A stretch of 64,000 nucleotides of DNA from an uncultured Niabella sp. (GTDB lineage: Bacteria; Bacteroidota; Bacteroidia; Chitinophagales; Chitinophagaceae), in the NCBI GenBank assembly GCA_934486785.1, contig CAKSQK010000004.1:1-64000 (forward strand), written 5' to 3'. Below the pieces are notes generated by a model, which saw only the letters and a program-made list of their open reading frames with translations, was not told the DNA's origin and searched no databases. The position numbers were made by a program, and so were the translations under genes. Below, piece by piece: positions 1 through 7,982 of this stretch (positions are counted from its first letter, which is position 1; every line of letters begins with the position of its first letter).

Positions 1-2
1 GA

Positions 3-77
3 ACAGGCAAACGAATGGCCACACGAAAAACAGGCGAAGCCGAACACCTGAAGAAAATAGTAGGCGGAATTTATTAA
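3..77 (+). CDS. C-terminal end of an unidentified gene cut by the left edge
   Basis: An open frame enters from the left edge and stops with TAA at 75-77. Only 24 residues are visible; they are basic and end in VGGIY, which is not enough to name a family. A hairpin that could serve as its terminator follows a few bases later, which is the main reason to think the frame is real. Confidence 0.25.
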   Translation, partial: TGKRMATRKTGEAEHLKKIVGGIY

Positions 78-80
78 CTC

Positions 81-113
81 CTGCCAGGAGTATTAAAATA
101 TATACCCTGGCAG
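81..113 (+). terminator. Hairpin behind the left-edge frame
   Basis: CTGCCAGG (81-88) is the exact reverse complement of CCTGGCAG (106-113), with an A/T-rich loop of 17 bases between them. There is no clear T-run after the stem, so termination is an inference from its position. Confidence 0.35.
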
Positions 114-179
114 AACAGGAGCATACCGGCCGGTATTAAAAATCAATTACATTTTTTTAACCTTTTTAAAATTAGATCA

Positions 180-608
180 ATGATTACAATAAAAAGTCTG
201 CGGACTATAAAGTATATATTTCCGGCAATGGCAATAGCATGCGTGGTTTTTGCATTTTCCCATCAAAAAGGTGCACCCGCACCTGCAACCGCATTGACAA
301 CCTTGCATTTTAAGTACACGCCCCCCTCTGGCAACGACTATTCGCCAAATTCCGTTGCGTCGGGTTTGAACTGGTTACAAATACCTTCCAACCAGGCCTG
401 CACGCAGGAATCAGATGAAGTAGCCTGTTCATTTTCCATCAATGTTCCTGCAGGCGATGAATCTGAGTTTGTAAACGGCTCCGGGCAGCCGACATCACGG
501 GTAGAAATTCAACCCAGCTCAGGGTCGGATGCATATGTAATGGATGTAGTGGATGCTACAATCAACGCTTCAGTTAAGAATGCGGTAGCCAATGTTTATC
601 TTCCTTAA
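180..608 (+). CDS. Small exported protein of unknown function
   Basis: Encodes 142 residues. A basic start (MITIKSLRTIKY) and a hydrophobic stretch at about residues 13-26 look like a signal peptide or one membrane anchor. The remaining ~115 residues are polar, rich in Ser, Asn and Pro, with two cysteines close together (about 74 and 82) that could form a disulfide outside the cytoplasm. I recognise no family. It stands alone on the plus strand, converging on the susD gene and sharing its terminator. ATG at 180 is the first start in frame. Confidence 0.6.
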   Translation: MITIKSLRTIKYIFPAMAIACVVFAFSHQKGAPAPATALTTLHFKYTPPSGNDYSPNSVASGLNWLQIPSNQACTQESDEVACSFSINVPAGDESEFVNGSGQPTSRVEIQPSSGSDAYVMDVVDATINASVKNAVANVYLP

Positions 609-618
609 TTACAATTTG

Positions 619-655
619 ATCAGCGGGATGGTGGGATACCACCTCGCTGATTTTT
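619..655. terminator. Bidirectional terminator between convergent genes
   Basis: ATCAGCG (619-625) pairs with CGCTGAT (645-651), and inside it GGTGG pairs with CCACC. A T-run follows on the plus strand. It lies between the stop of the small exported protein and the stop of susD, so it probably serves both; the susD stop codon sits in the T-run. Confidence 0.7.
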
Positions 656-2048
656 AATACGGATTTTGTACAATACCGGTGGTGGATACAATATCAAAAG
701 GTAAAGGCAATGCATAATAGGGATCGCCGGGAAGTAATTGAAACGTTTCACCATTCACCGTACGCCTTAAAATGATATTTGCACCTTCCTTATTGAACCT
801 TTTAATATCAGACCACCGTACGCCCCGGTACAATAATTCTTTCCGCCTTTCATCTTGTATCTTTTGAATTAACAGGCCCGGACTATTGATCGTTTCCGGT
901 ATAAATGCGGCTTTGCTATACCGGTGTGACAATAAGGTATTCAGGTCTTGCAAGGCAGCAGGCAGATCGAGCTGCGCTTTTCTTGCAGCCGCTTCTGCTC
1001 TTACCAGGTACAGTTCATCCGTGGCGATGCCGGTAAACAATCGCCCGCCCTGGGAATAACTTCCCTTGTATACATTGTAACCGTTGGAGTTCCGGAAATA
1101 AGCCTGCTTCCGCAGATCATTGGTGTCATAACTTTTATAAAGCAGCGTATCAATATAAGACCTGGAGGGGATCATTAATCCATAAGTTCCCGTGGCACAC
1201 ATTTCTGTATAAAAAATAGTTTCCTTATTAAACTGCTTAAACGGGAACGACGCATTGAGGCCAAGCAAATCTTCATCACCGTTTAAATCGATCAGGTCAT
1301 TTTTTATAGCGAGGCATGAATCAGCATATATATAAGCGCTATCATAATTACGCATGGACAGGTAAGTTCTTGCTAATAGTCCATAAGCAGCAGCTTTTGA
1401 TGGCCTGAAAGGGTGAGAGGGAAAATCCGGCAGGTATTCAACAGCTTCGTTTGCATCAGTGATAACGCGCCGGTAACAGTCCTGTACACTACTTCTATAA
1501 GAGGGCTCATTATAGTCAGAACTCAGCCTCAGCACAATGCCAGGGTCACTGGCTGAAGTTGCTTCATCAAAAGTTTTGGCAAACGTCCATAGCAATCCTA
1601 AAAAATAATAAGATCTGAAAAACAAAGCACTGCCTTTCACATTTTCCCATGCAGTTTTATCAAGCAACCCCGGAGATATTTTATCAAGCATTTCCAGGCA
1701 GTAATTGGCATTATAAATCGGGGCATAACTGTAACTCCAGTCATTGGGATATATATAAGTATAAGGTTTCCATTTATAGGCATGTTGTTCCCATGGCGGG
1801 TACCTCTCATACATCCCGGGCATCAGTATATAATCATTGGCTGATGCTTCAGAAAAGGCTGGGGTGCCACCCTGGTTCATTATGGCTGTTGCATCATCTA
1901 AGAGCGCCTGCAGGTCTGCTATACCCGTTGGAGTAGTAATAGCATTACTTGATTTTTTATCCAGAAATTTCTTACAAGATGCAGTAAATGCCACAATAGC
2001 AAGTAAACTAAATACCAAAAGTTTATAGTAACCTAATTGATTTCTCAT
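654..2048 (-). CDS. SusD/RagB-family nutrient-binding lipoprotein
   Basis: Outer-membrane lipoprotein that binds the substrate and hands it to the SusC porin encoded just upstream. The 464-residue protein starts MRNQLGYYKLL and has a lipoprotein signal with lipobox FTASC (Cys about residue 25) followed by KKFLDKK, the usual SusD beginning. Helical repeats fill the middle (RSYYFLGLLW, AYGLLARTYLSM), and the C-terminus ELLYRGVRWSDIKRF ... VQNPY is the family signature. I chose the ATG at 2048 because it lies 10 bp after the susC stop and puts the lipobox in place; an in-frame start at 2174 would run inside susC. The ligand cannot be told from sequence. Confidence 0.9.
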   Translation of the reverse strand: MRNQLGYYKLLVFSLLAIVAFTASCKKFLDKKSSNAITTPTGIADLQALLDDATAIMNQGGTPAFSEASANDYILMPGMYERYPPWEQHAYKWKPYTYIYPNDWSYSYAPIYNANYCLEMLDKISPGLLDKTAWENVKGSALFFRSYYFLGLLWTFAKTFDEATSASDPGIVLRLSSDYNEPSYRSSVQDCYRRVITDANEAVEYLPDFPSHPFRPSKAAAYGLLARTYLSMRNYDSAYIYADSCLAIKNDLIDLNGDEDLLGLNASFPFKQFNKETIFYTEMCATGTYGLMIPSRSYIDTLLYKSYDTNDLRKQAYFRNSNGYNVYKGSYSQGGRLFTGIATDELYLVRAEAAARKAQLDLPAALQDLNTLLSHRYSKAAFIPETINSPGLLIQKIQDERRKELLYRGVRWSDIKRFNKEGANIILRRTVNGETFQLLPGDPYYALPLPFDIVSTTGIVQNPY

Positions 2049-2058
2049 GATGGTCGTT

Positions 2059-5000
2059 TTAAAAGTGAATTCTGATACCGGTAGTAAAGTGTTTGGATGG
2101 TGGAGCGGACAGTGGGTAATCAGGATCGAGTCCGCTATCATTGGCAGCCCATAAAATGCCGAGATTGGCTGCATTTAAATATAGCTGGATTCCGGGAATG
2201 CCTCTCCTACCCCGTTTATGCCTGGTTTGATAATCCAAATTAATATACTGCACGCGTATATGGTCTCCTTTTAAAAAGTTCACTTCAGAATTGGCGTAGA
2301 AAAGATCGCGGTCAGCCGCCTGCGGGTAATCGGTATAGACAAATTTTGGAATATCAGTAATGCTTTCATCGCCGGGCTTCTGCCACCTCTTATAATAATC
2401 TGCATGGCCATTTCCTGCCAGCAGGTTACCGGAGCTAAAGGAATGTTTTTTAAAATAATAACCTGCTTTAAAGCTGATGTTGAACGAAAGCGTAAACTGT
2501 CTCCAGGTAAAATAGTTTCTCAAGGAACCAAAATATACCGGTGATGAGCTTCCCAGGAAAACCAGTGATCCGCTTTTCAGGCCTTCGGTGGCCACTTTAT
2601 TAAAAATGCCGCTCCTGTATTCTTTGGATAGTGTATCTCCCGAATATCCCTGCGGGTCACCATTTGCATCCAAACCTCCCCATTTGTAAGCGGTTACCGC
2701 GTATAAAGGTTTGCCCAGGATGGGCACAATGGTACTGCCATCGAGTGAGCCGCTGAAGTCTTTGGAACCATCCGTATAATACCTGGTTGTTTTAGACGTG
2801 TTGTAGTTGAAGATGAGGTTGGCATGCCATTGAAGGTCCTTATGCTCAATGATCCTTGCATTTAAATTCACATCAACGCCTCTTGTAAGTATATTGGCCA
2901 CATTGCGGGAAATGGTGGGCTTTACCCCCCAGGTGGTATAATCATATGGCGTTTCACCGTACAGGTCGCTTCCGTATTTAAGGTAATACTCCACCGTTCC
3001 GGTCAACCGGTTATCCCGGCCTGCAAAATCTATCCCGGCATTAATTTGTTTCGATTTCTCCCATTTCAAAGATGGGTCATTTAAATTATTTATTCGCTGC
3101 ACCGGGTAATTGGTAAATGAATTCGTGAGCGCTCCGCTAATTGGCAATGGCGTTTTACGAATGTCTACATTGCCGCTATATCCATAGGTCAAACGGATTT
3201 TCAACAATGGAAAGGCGTTCAGCCTGTAAAATTTTTCTGCTGACAATAACCAACCCAACCCTGCCGACCACAACGGGTTCCATTTGTCATTGGTAGTCGC
3301 GCCAAATACATTAGATGCATCTTCACGGAAACTTGCATTAACAATGTATTTTTTATGGTAGGTATAAACCAGGTTGCTATAGGCGCTCACAAAACGGGTG
3401 TACCTGCTGCTGCTGATGCCCGGCGCGCCGGGTATGGTTTGCGTGCTTCCAGTGGGGCGCGTGCGGTAACGCCCGGTATGGTCTACCACGGCAATAGATA
3501 AAGGATCATGCTGATATCCGTAAAGTGTAAAACTACCGGTTCCACCCGTATAGGCTGATCGTATTTCAGCACCCCCTATCGCTGAAATATCGTGTTGGTT
3601 CCAGTTTTCAGAATAACTTAATTGCCCGCGAAGATTGTTAGAAAGGATTTCAGAACCTGACCTCCCCAGCACATCGCCATATGGCACCGGGTAAATATTA
3701 GGCGAAGCGGCAGTGGCGCCAACCAGGGTAAACCGGTTAATAAGATCGCGGGTATAATAGCTTTCTCTACCTGAGAAGCGATCTGATGCTGCCCATTGTT
3801 TTTCATATTGATAACTGACTGTAGCAGACAATGAAGGCCAGATGTTATACTGTAAAGACACCCTTGCCAGTATATCCTGCAGTTGCGTAGTCGTATAATC
3901 ATGCTGATAATCATCCAGTGGATAATAAAGCCAGTCTAATAACCGCCCCCCTCCTGCTGTATCAAGATACCCGCTTCGGTATAATGCAATAGCGGCCGCA
4001 TTCCCGTCGGCATCAGTCAAACTCATATAGGGAGTATAACGGTTATTTATTTTCGATACCACTGCAAAAGGCGGGGCTCCGGTTTTATCAGTTGCCGAAG
4101 TATAATAGGCATTCAAACCAACAGAAAGATTTTTAACAGGCCTTATTGTATTGCTGAGGTGAATATTGGTTTTATGGGAAGTTGAGAAATTTTCTCCAAC
4201 AGCTCTGTTATGCCCTGCGCTCAGCATCCAGGCTATCTGGTTGCTACCGCCTGTAAAACGCAGCGCATGTTGTTGAATAACACCTTTTCGTTGCAGGTGC
4301 TTTGCGTATTGTTCTCTTATATCGGTTGCAGCCAGTTTTGTGATCATTGCAGTGGAATCTTCTGCAGATATCAGGCCTTGCTTTCTTTGTAAAAACACTT
4401 CTACAGCCGGCGGCAAGGGTGGCCTGGCTGAGGTATTGTTTATTATGCTATTGAAATATCCTTTACTAAAGCTCATTGCCTCTGTTGCAATATAATCTTC
4501 TACCGATACCTGCGGCATATAATAAAGATCGGTGGGCATCATCACCATTACACTGGATTGAATACTTCCTGACAGCTTTTGATGAAACCGTCCTTTTTTA
4601 GTGGTAATAACGATCACCCCGTTAGCTGCCCTAGCACCCCAGATACTGGCCGCCGACGCGTCTTTTAAAATCGTCACCGATTCTACATCTACAGGGTTGA
4701 TATTGCTGATATCACCCTCATAGGGAAAATCGTCCACAACAATGAGCGGGGATAACGGGCCGTTGATGGTGCTCAGGCCTCTAATAGAAATCGGGTTGGA
4801 AGTACCCGCGTTGCTACCGCTTTTCCCAACATTGAACAACATGCCATTTGTCACACCATTCAATCGCTGCAGAATGTTGGTACCTGTTTGTTCATTCAGC
4901 GCCTTACTGTCCAATACCACATAAGATCCATTAACTTCATTCGGTTTTAATTTCTGGTAGCCTGTATTCACAACGACGGTTTCCAATTCTGTTGTAATAG

Positions 5001-5292
5001 GTTCAAGCATGACACTGAAATTTGCTGCAGGTTCTGTAATCAGCACGGAATAGGGTTTGTAACCTACATGAGATGCCACAAGGGTATCAGGAAAAGCAGG
5101 GAAGACAATCCTGAAGCTTCCATCTGCATTAGAGGAAGCAATGACTGCACGATGCCTGGCCAACCGAAGCGTAGCCCCCGGTACGGGCAGGCCGGTCACC
5201 GCATCGGTTACGGTTCCCCTGAACAAGGATTGTGCATCAACTGCCTGCCTGCTTATAATAAGCAGGAGTATACATAAAAAATAGTTCTTCAT
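2059..5292 (-). CDS. SusC/RagA-family TonB-dependent transporter without STN domain
   Basis: Outer-membrane beta-barrel that imports oligomeric nutrients with TonB energy. The 1077-residue protein has a signal peptide (1-20, ending VDAQ), a carboxypeptidase-regulatory-like domain (about 22-108), the plug with SIRGLSTING, IVVDDFPY, VTILKDASAASIWGARAANGVI (about 130-235), and a long C-terminal barrel ending with an aromatic residue (IRIHF). There is no N-terminal STN signalling domain, which fits the lack of a FecR/sigma pair at this locus. Its ATG overlaps the tlpA stop as ATGA, so the two are translationally coupled; susD follows after 10 bp. Confidence 0.93.
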   Translation of the reverse strand: MKNYFLCILLLIISRQAVDAQSLFRGTVTDAVTGLPVPGATLRLARHRAVIASSNADGSFRIVFPAFPDTLVASHVGYKPYSVLITEPAANFSVMLEPITTELETVVVNTGYQKLKPNEVNGSYVVLDSKALNEQTGTNILQRLNGVTNGMLFNVGKSGSNAGTSNPISIRGLSTINGPLSPLIVVDDFPYEGDISNINPVDVESVTILKDASAASIWGARAANGVIVITTKKGRFHQKLSGSIQSSVMVMMPTDLYYMPQVSVEDYIATEAMSFSKGYFNSIINNTSARPPLPPAVEVFLQRKQGLISAEDSTAMITKLAATDIREQYAKHLQRKGVIQQHALRFTGGSNQIAWMLSAGHNRAVGENFSTSHKTNIHLSNTIRPVKNLSVGLNAYYTSATDKTGAPPFAVVSKINNRYTPYMSLTDADGNAAAIALYRSGYLDTAGGGRLLDWLYYPLDDYQHDYTTTQLQDILARVSLQYNIWPSLSATVSYQYEKQWAASDRFSGRESYYTRDLINRFTLVGATAASPNIYPVPYGDVLGRSGSEILSNNLRGQLSYSENWNQHDISAIGGAEIRSAYTGGTGSFTLYGYQHDPLSIAVVDHTGRYRTRPTGSTQTIPGAPGISSSRYTRFVSAYSNLVYTYHKKYIVNASFREDASNVFGATTNDKWNPLWSAGLGWLLSAEKFYRLNAFPLLKIRLTYGYSGNVDIRKTPLPISGALTNSFTNYPVQRINNLNDPSLKWEKSKQINAGIDFAGRDNRLTGTVEYYLKYGSDLYGETPYDYTTWGVKPTISRNVANILTRGVDVNLNARIIEHKDLQWHANLIFNYNTSKTTRYYTDGSKDFSGSLDGSTIVPILGKPLYAVTAYKWGGLDANGDPQGYSGDTLSKEYRSGIFNKVATEGLKSGSLVFLGSSSPVYFGSLRNYFTWRQFTLSFNISFKAGYYFKKHSFSSGNLLAGNGHADYYKRWQKPGDESITDIPKFVYTDYPQAADRDLFYANSEVNFLKGDHIRVQYINLDYQTRHKRGRRGIPGIQLYLNAANLGILWAANDSGLDPDYPLSAPPSKHFTTGIRIHF

Positions 5293-5873
5293 TTTATAAC
5301 ATTGTTTTGGTTTTCATATTTCAGGTAGCCTCTCTGCTTTACCTGCTCATTCATCAGGGGGATGACATTTTCAATAAGATCAGCCGACAAAAAAGTGGAA
5401 GAGCTATGGGCTATATATACATTGTCTCTGGCCAGCCAAACGTAATTGGGTTTGCTTTGCTCCCTGAAATACTGTTGAATCAGGGTGTCAGCCGTTACTA
5501 TGGGTATGGTAAAAGGTTTTTGATTCCTGGCTTCCCATTTTTCCAGGAAATTTTCTATCACTTCCGTTTTTTCTGGTGTAACCAGGATGATCTGCAGATC
5601 TTTTTGAAAACGGTTTTGCAACGAATCCAGTAATGGGAAGCGGCGGATACAAGGCGCACAGGAAGTCAACCAAAAGCCAAATACTACCATTTTAGTGTTG
5701 CCCGTTTGCAATACAGATAATTTCGCCGAACCGGATGGATAATTAACCAGGTGGTGGAGTGTGATATCCGGTAGCCTGTCATTTATATACAGGGCCTGTG
5801 AATGATTCTGCTGGGCTGCTACAAACCGGCATAGCATGGCCATGGCGCATAGCAGCGTTAAAAATTTCTTCAT
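5289..5873 (-). CDS. Exported TlpA/ResA-like thioredoxin, first gene of the Sus operon
   Basis: Membrane-attached or periplasmic thiol-disulfide oxidoreductase of 194 residues. The signal peptide is MKKFLTLLCAMAMLCRFVAAQ, and a TlpA/AhpC-like fold carries the active site FWLTSCAPC (Cys about 72 and 75). It lacks the common cis-proline motif context I would expect in the best-conserved members, but the fold pattern (VVFGFWL, IILVTPEK) is clear. I prefer ATG 5873 over the in-frame TTG at 5888, because it begins directly at the signal peptide. It overlaps susC by 4 bp. Most Sus loci put such proteins last; here it comes first. Its substrate is unknown. Confidence 0.8.
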   Translation of the reverse strand: MKKFLTLLCAMAMLCRFVAAQQNHSQALYINDRLPDITLHHLVNYPSGSAKLSVLQTGNTKMVVFGFWLTSCAPCIRRFPLLDSLQNRFQKDLQIILVTPEKTEVIENFLEKWEARNQKPFTIPIVTADTLIQQYFREQSKPNYVWLARDNVYIAHSSSTFLSADLIENVIPLMNEQVKQRGYLKYENQNNVIK

Positions 5874-6160
5874 ATGTATTTTGTTCAATCGTTATTGTTC
5901 CCTGAAAATTTCTGGCGCAGGTGTTACAGGTGCGCGGTTAAAACTTACGGGAGCAGGTTTTATTAGCATTGTTTTGTTGATAAAAAATAACAGGTGTAGT
6001 GCCGGAAACAGCGGGCAGGCCATGAGACACCCTGTACCCGCCGCCCGGCAAAAATTTAAACCGGCTGCTTGGGCTTACAGGCATATAAAATAATATAGGC
6101 TATAGCAAGCGTAAAGAAATTGTTATATGGTATTATGGCGCTCATCTAGTTTGTTTGGAT
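5874..6160. other. Long intergenic stretch upstream of the first Sus operon
   Basis: No believable gene lies between the tlpA start and the Xre gene at 6450. The part nearest tlpA should hold the operon promoter, but I see no good TAnnTTTG box. The centre (6161-6316) is the folded RNA candidate listed separately. The rest up to 6449 is A/T-rich (over 75% by eye) and without repeats. Confidence 0.4.
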
Positions 6161-6316
6161 GAGTCCCCCGGTAAGCTAAAAAATGGCGTGGTGCTCAACT
6201 TACCGCTCTGAGGTACTGGTATACCTTGCAACGAATAAGAGAGCCCACGCCTAAACGTGGGCATTCTACTTATCGCCTCGTTGCATTAAAAATTACCAGT
6301 TTTCAGAGCGAGACTC
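6161..6316 (+). ncRNA. Candidate structured RNA: three-stem junction with a long rod
   Basis: Several exact complementary pairs nest without conflict. P1 is GAGTC 6161-6165 with GACTC 6312-6316. P2 is GGTAAG 6170-6175 with CTTACC 6199-6204. A long rod follows: CTCTGA 6206-6211 with TCAGAG 6303-6308, ACTGGTA 6215-6221 with TACCAGT 6294-6300, TGCAACGA 6227-6234 with TCGTTGCA 6278-6285, ATAAG 6235-6239 with CTTAT 6269-6273, GCCCACG 6243-6249 with CGTGGGC 6256-6262, closed by a six-base loop. A rod with internal bulges recalls 6S-type RNAs (6S-Flavo is known in this phylum), but I cannot confirm that. Strand is uncertain, since a palindrome reads alike on both; a DNA-level palindrome or small mobile element is the alternative. 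Confidence 0.5.
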
Positions 6317-6449
6317 AAAGCGAATGCTTCTAATATTTTATTATCGAAGTAATCGCAAAAATATTTTAATAATCAAATATAATAATAATTTTTAAATGTA
6401 AGCCAAATGGCTGACATTATTTTTTTTATTATATCCAACCTTGCACATA

Positions 6450-6689
6450 ATGGCAAAGTTGGATAGTATCGATTTAGATTTGAAGGCAAGAATAGCTAAA
6501 AGAATAAAAAATCTTCGTGAAAGCACTGGAGAAAATCAATCCCAATTTGCAAGCGCTTATGATAAAGACAGACAAACGTTGAACAGGTGGGAAACCGGGC
6601 GTGGAGCTACAATTTACACGATAAATAAATTTTGCGCTGAACTCAAAATTTCGTTGAGCGATTTTTTTGATGATCCTCTTTTCAAATAA
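6450..6689 (+). CDS. Small Xre-family helix-turn-helix regulator
   Basis: A 79-residue DNA-binding protein that is essentially one HTH_3 domain: RIAKRIKNLRESTGENQSQF (helices 1-2), TLNRWETGRG (recognition helix region), then a helix ending DFFDDPLF. It starts MAKLDSIDLD at ATG 6450; an in-frame TTG nine bases upstream is less likely. It stands alone between the RNA candidate and a thermonuclease fragment. No partner toxin lies beside it. It could be a phage-type or orphan antitoxin-like repressor, and its target is unknown. Confidence 0.75.
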   Translation: MAKLDSIDLDLKARIAKRIKNLRESTGENQSQFASAYDKDRQTLNRWETGRGATIYTINKFCAELKISLSDFFDDPLFK

Positions 6690-6760
6690 TTAGAGGATTT
6701 ATTTGCTCAATCAATACAAAATCCTTTAATCAATATCAAAAACTATAATTTTTACCAGAT

Positions 6761-6867
6761 TTAGTCAATGCTGTATGTCAAATCGTAAAGGTTGTAGGCA
6801 TTTCCGATGGTGACACTTTTACGGCACTCTTTGCAGATAAGCATACAGAGCGAATTCGCTTACATGG
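6761..6867 (+). pseudogene. N-terminal fragment of a staphylococcal-nuclease-like (thermonuclease) gene
   Basis: The frame reads LVNAVCQIVKVVGISDGDTF, then TALFADKHTERIRLHG. That is the start of the SNase fold: the IVKVVGISDGDTFT strand with the calcium-binding Asp, and the ERIRLHG strand with the active-site Arg. It has no start codon or signal peptide left and breaks off right after RLHG, where transposase-like sequence begins. A second fragment of the same family lies at about 15262-15395 in the same orientation and reads on into GIDTPESG, so the break here is a real truncation. Confidence 0.7.
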
Positions 6868-7008
6868 TTTGAAACGCTCGATGAGGTAAGGCAGATAACC
6901 GGGAGTTGGGTTCATGATTATAATCACTATCGTCCTCGTTGGGAGACTATTGCCCATAATGTGGAAATGTGGACAGCAAGCAGGCGCTCAAATCCACGCT
7001 ATTCCTAA
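6868..7008 (+). pseudogene. Fragment of an IS3-type transposase C-terminus
   Basis: In a frame different from the nuclease fragment the sequence reads FETLDEVRQITGSWVHDYN, then HYRPRWETIAHN, with a stop at 7006-7008. LDEVR-x(3)-W-x(2)-DYN-x(2)-RP is the usual end of IS3-family OrfB transposases (the stretch holding the last catalytic-domain helix). The sequence after RPRWET no longer follows the family. It abuts the nuclease fragment, so it is probably the remains of an insertion. The 80 bases up to the next gene show nothing more. Confidence 0.55.
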
Positions 7009-7089
7009 CCACATTACCACATCCGATATAATAATAATGAAATTTTCATTGGTGGTTCGAAGCAATGTAAAAAAAGAACTCATAATATC

Positions 7090-7560
7090 TTAGTTAATTT
7101 GTTCGCTTTTAGATTCAATTAAGGTAATTAAATCTTTTGTGGAAACGACAGGGATAATGAATTTGGAAAATAATGTACCCTGGCAACGGGTAAATATTAT
7201 ACCGCGGGAGGTTGAATATGCGATATTTGCAACACTGCTTGCAAGATCATCATCCACTTCAGCAACGTCGTTTTCTATTACTAATTCTTCCAGGTTCGAT
7301 ACATGAAAAATATAGGCGATCTCGAAATTACATCGCGCTTTGAGGCTAACATTATCTTTCGAAGCTTCTGCGCTGCAACGAAAAACCAGGAGTACTTTTT
7401 TTTGTTCAATATTAATCCCTGGTTGTAAGGAAGCCGTTATTTTAAAGGTAGTGCCGTTTTCGAACTCAAGAATATTGTCCTCATTTTCGAAGGAGGCGCT
7501 CTTTATTATAATATTTTCAAGAGACAATTTTGAGGCGTCAAATTTTTTTACCATTGTCAT
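7090..7560 (-). CDS. SecB-like chaperone of a toxin-antitoxin-chaperone module
   Basis: Predicted cytosolic chaperone of 156 residues, third gene of a tightly coupled operon. The order of elements follows SecB: LSLENIIIKSASFE resembles the first SecB strand, the central strand pair KKVLLVFRCSAEAS / LKARCNFEIAYIFHV matches the antiparallel hairpin, and DLASSVANIAYSTSRGIIFTRC ... PVVSTKDLI matches the C-terminal helix-strand region (in SecB: CPNILFPYARE ... PVNFDALF). In TAC systems such as Mycobacterium tuberculosis Rv1955-1957 a SecB-like protein folds and protects the antitoxin. Its ATG overlaps the antitoxin stop as ATGA. The SecB assignment is by eye and needs a profile search. Confidence 0.65.
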   Translation of the reverse strand: MTMVKKFDASKLSLENIIIKSASFENEDNILEFENGTTFKITASLQPGINIEQKKVLLVFRCSAEASKDNVSLKARCNFEIAYIFHVSNLEELVIENDVAEVDDDLASSVANIAYSTSRGIIFTRCQGTLFSKFIIPVVSTKDLITLIESKSEQIN

Positions 7561-7982
7561 ATCAGTTCAGGTTGATTTTCCGGGCTGTCATGATTTGATC
7601 TCATGAGTTTAAATTTCTCAACCGGCAAAAGCTCTATTCCGGATTGTGATACAACCATTTGAGTTTGAAGCTCATTATATGAAAAAGTAACCTGTTTGAA
7701 AGTCCCTTCCACACTGTTGGAGCAAACCGCAATGATCGGCGCCTGAAAAGCTGTTTCCAGTTTTGAGATCGTTCTCAAAGTGAAGTTCTGATTTCCGTTG
7801 ATCCATTTGGAAACTTCAGCTTCCGATTTGCCCATTTTTTCAGCCAGTAATTTTTGTTTACCACCGAATTTTTCATTTAATAACTGGTGAATCCGGTCGA
7901 GGATATCGAAATTATGCTTTACCTCCCTTTTTATTTCTTCGGGACTGCTATCTATTCTTTCTTTATAATTTTTAAGTTTCAT
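7557..7982 (-). CDS. Xre-family antitoxin with long C-terminal tail (HigA-like)
   Basis: A 141-residue protein. A helix-turn-helix domain at about 30-85 (LLNEKFGGKQKLLAEKMG, then KSEAEVSKWINGNQNFTLRT) is the HigA/Xre type. A ~55-residue tail follows (VEGTFKQVTFSYNELQTQ, then IELLPVEKFKLM). In TAC modules such a tail is the chaperone addiction (ChAD) segment that makes the antitoxin depend on the SecB-like partner, and this tail is well placed for that role; that is inference. It overlaps both neighbours by 4 bp (ATGA at each junction). It probably binds the palindrome upstream of the first gene to repress the operon. Confidence 0.7.
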   Translation of the reverse strand: MKLKNYKERIDSSPEEIKREVKHNFDILDRIHQLLNEKFGGKQKLLAEKMGKSEAEVSKWINGNQNFTLRTISKLETAFQAPIIAVCSNSVEGTFKQVTFSYNELQTQMVVSQSGIELLPVEKFKLMRSNHDSPENQPELI

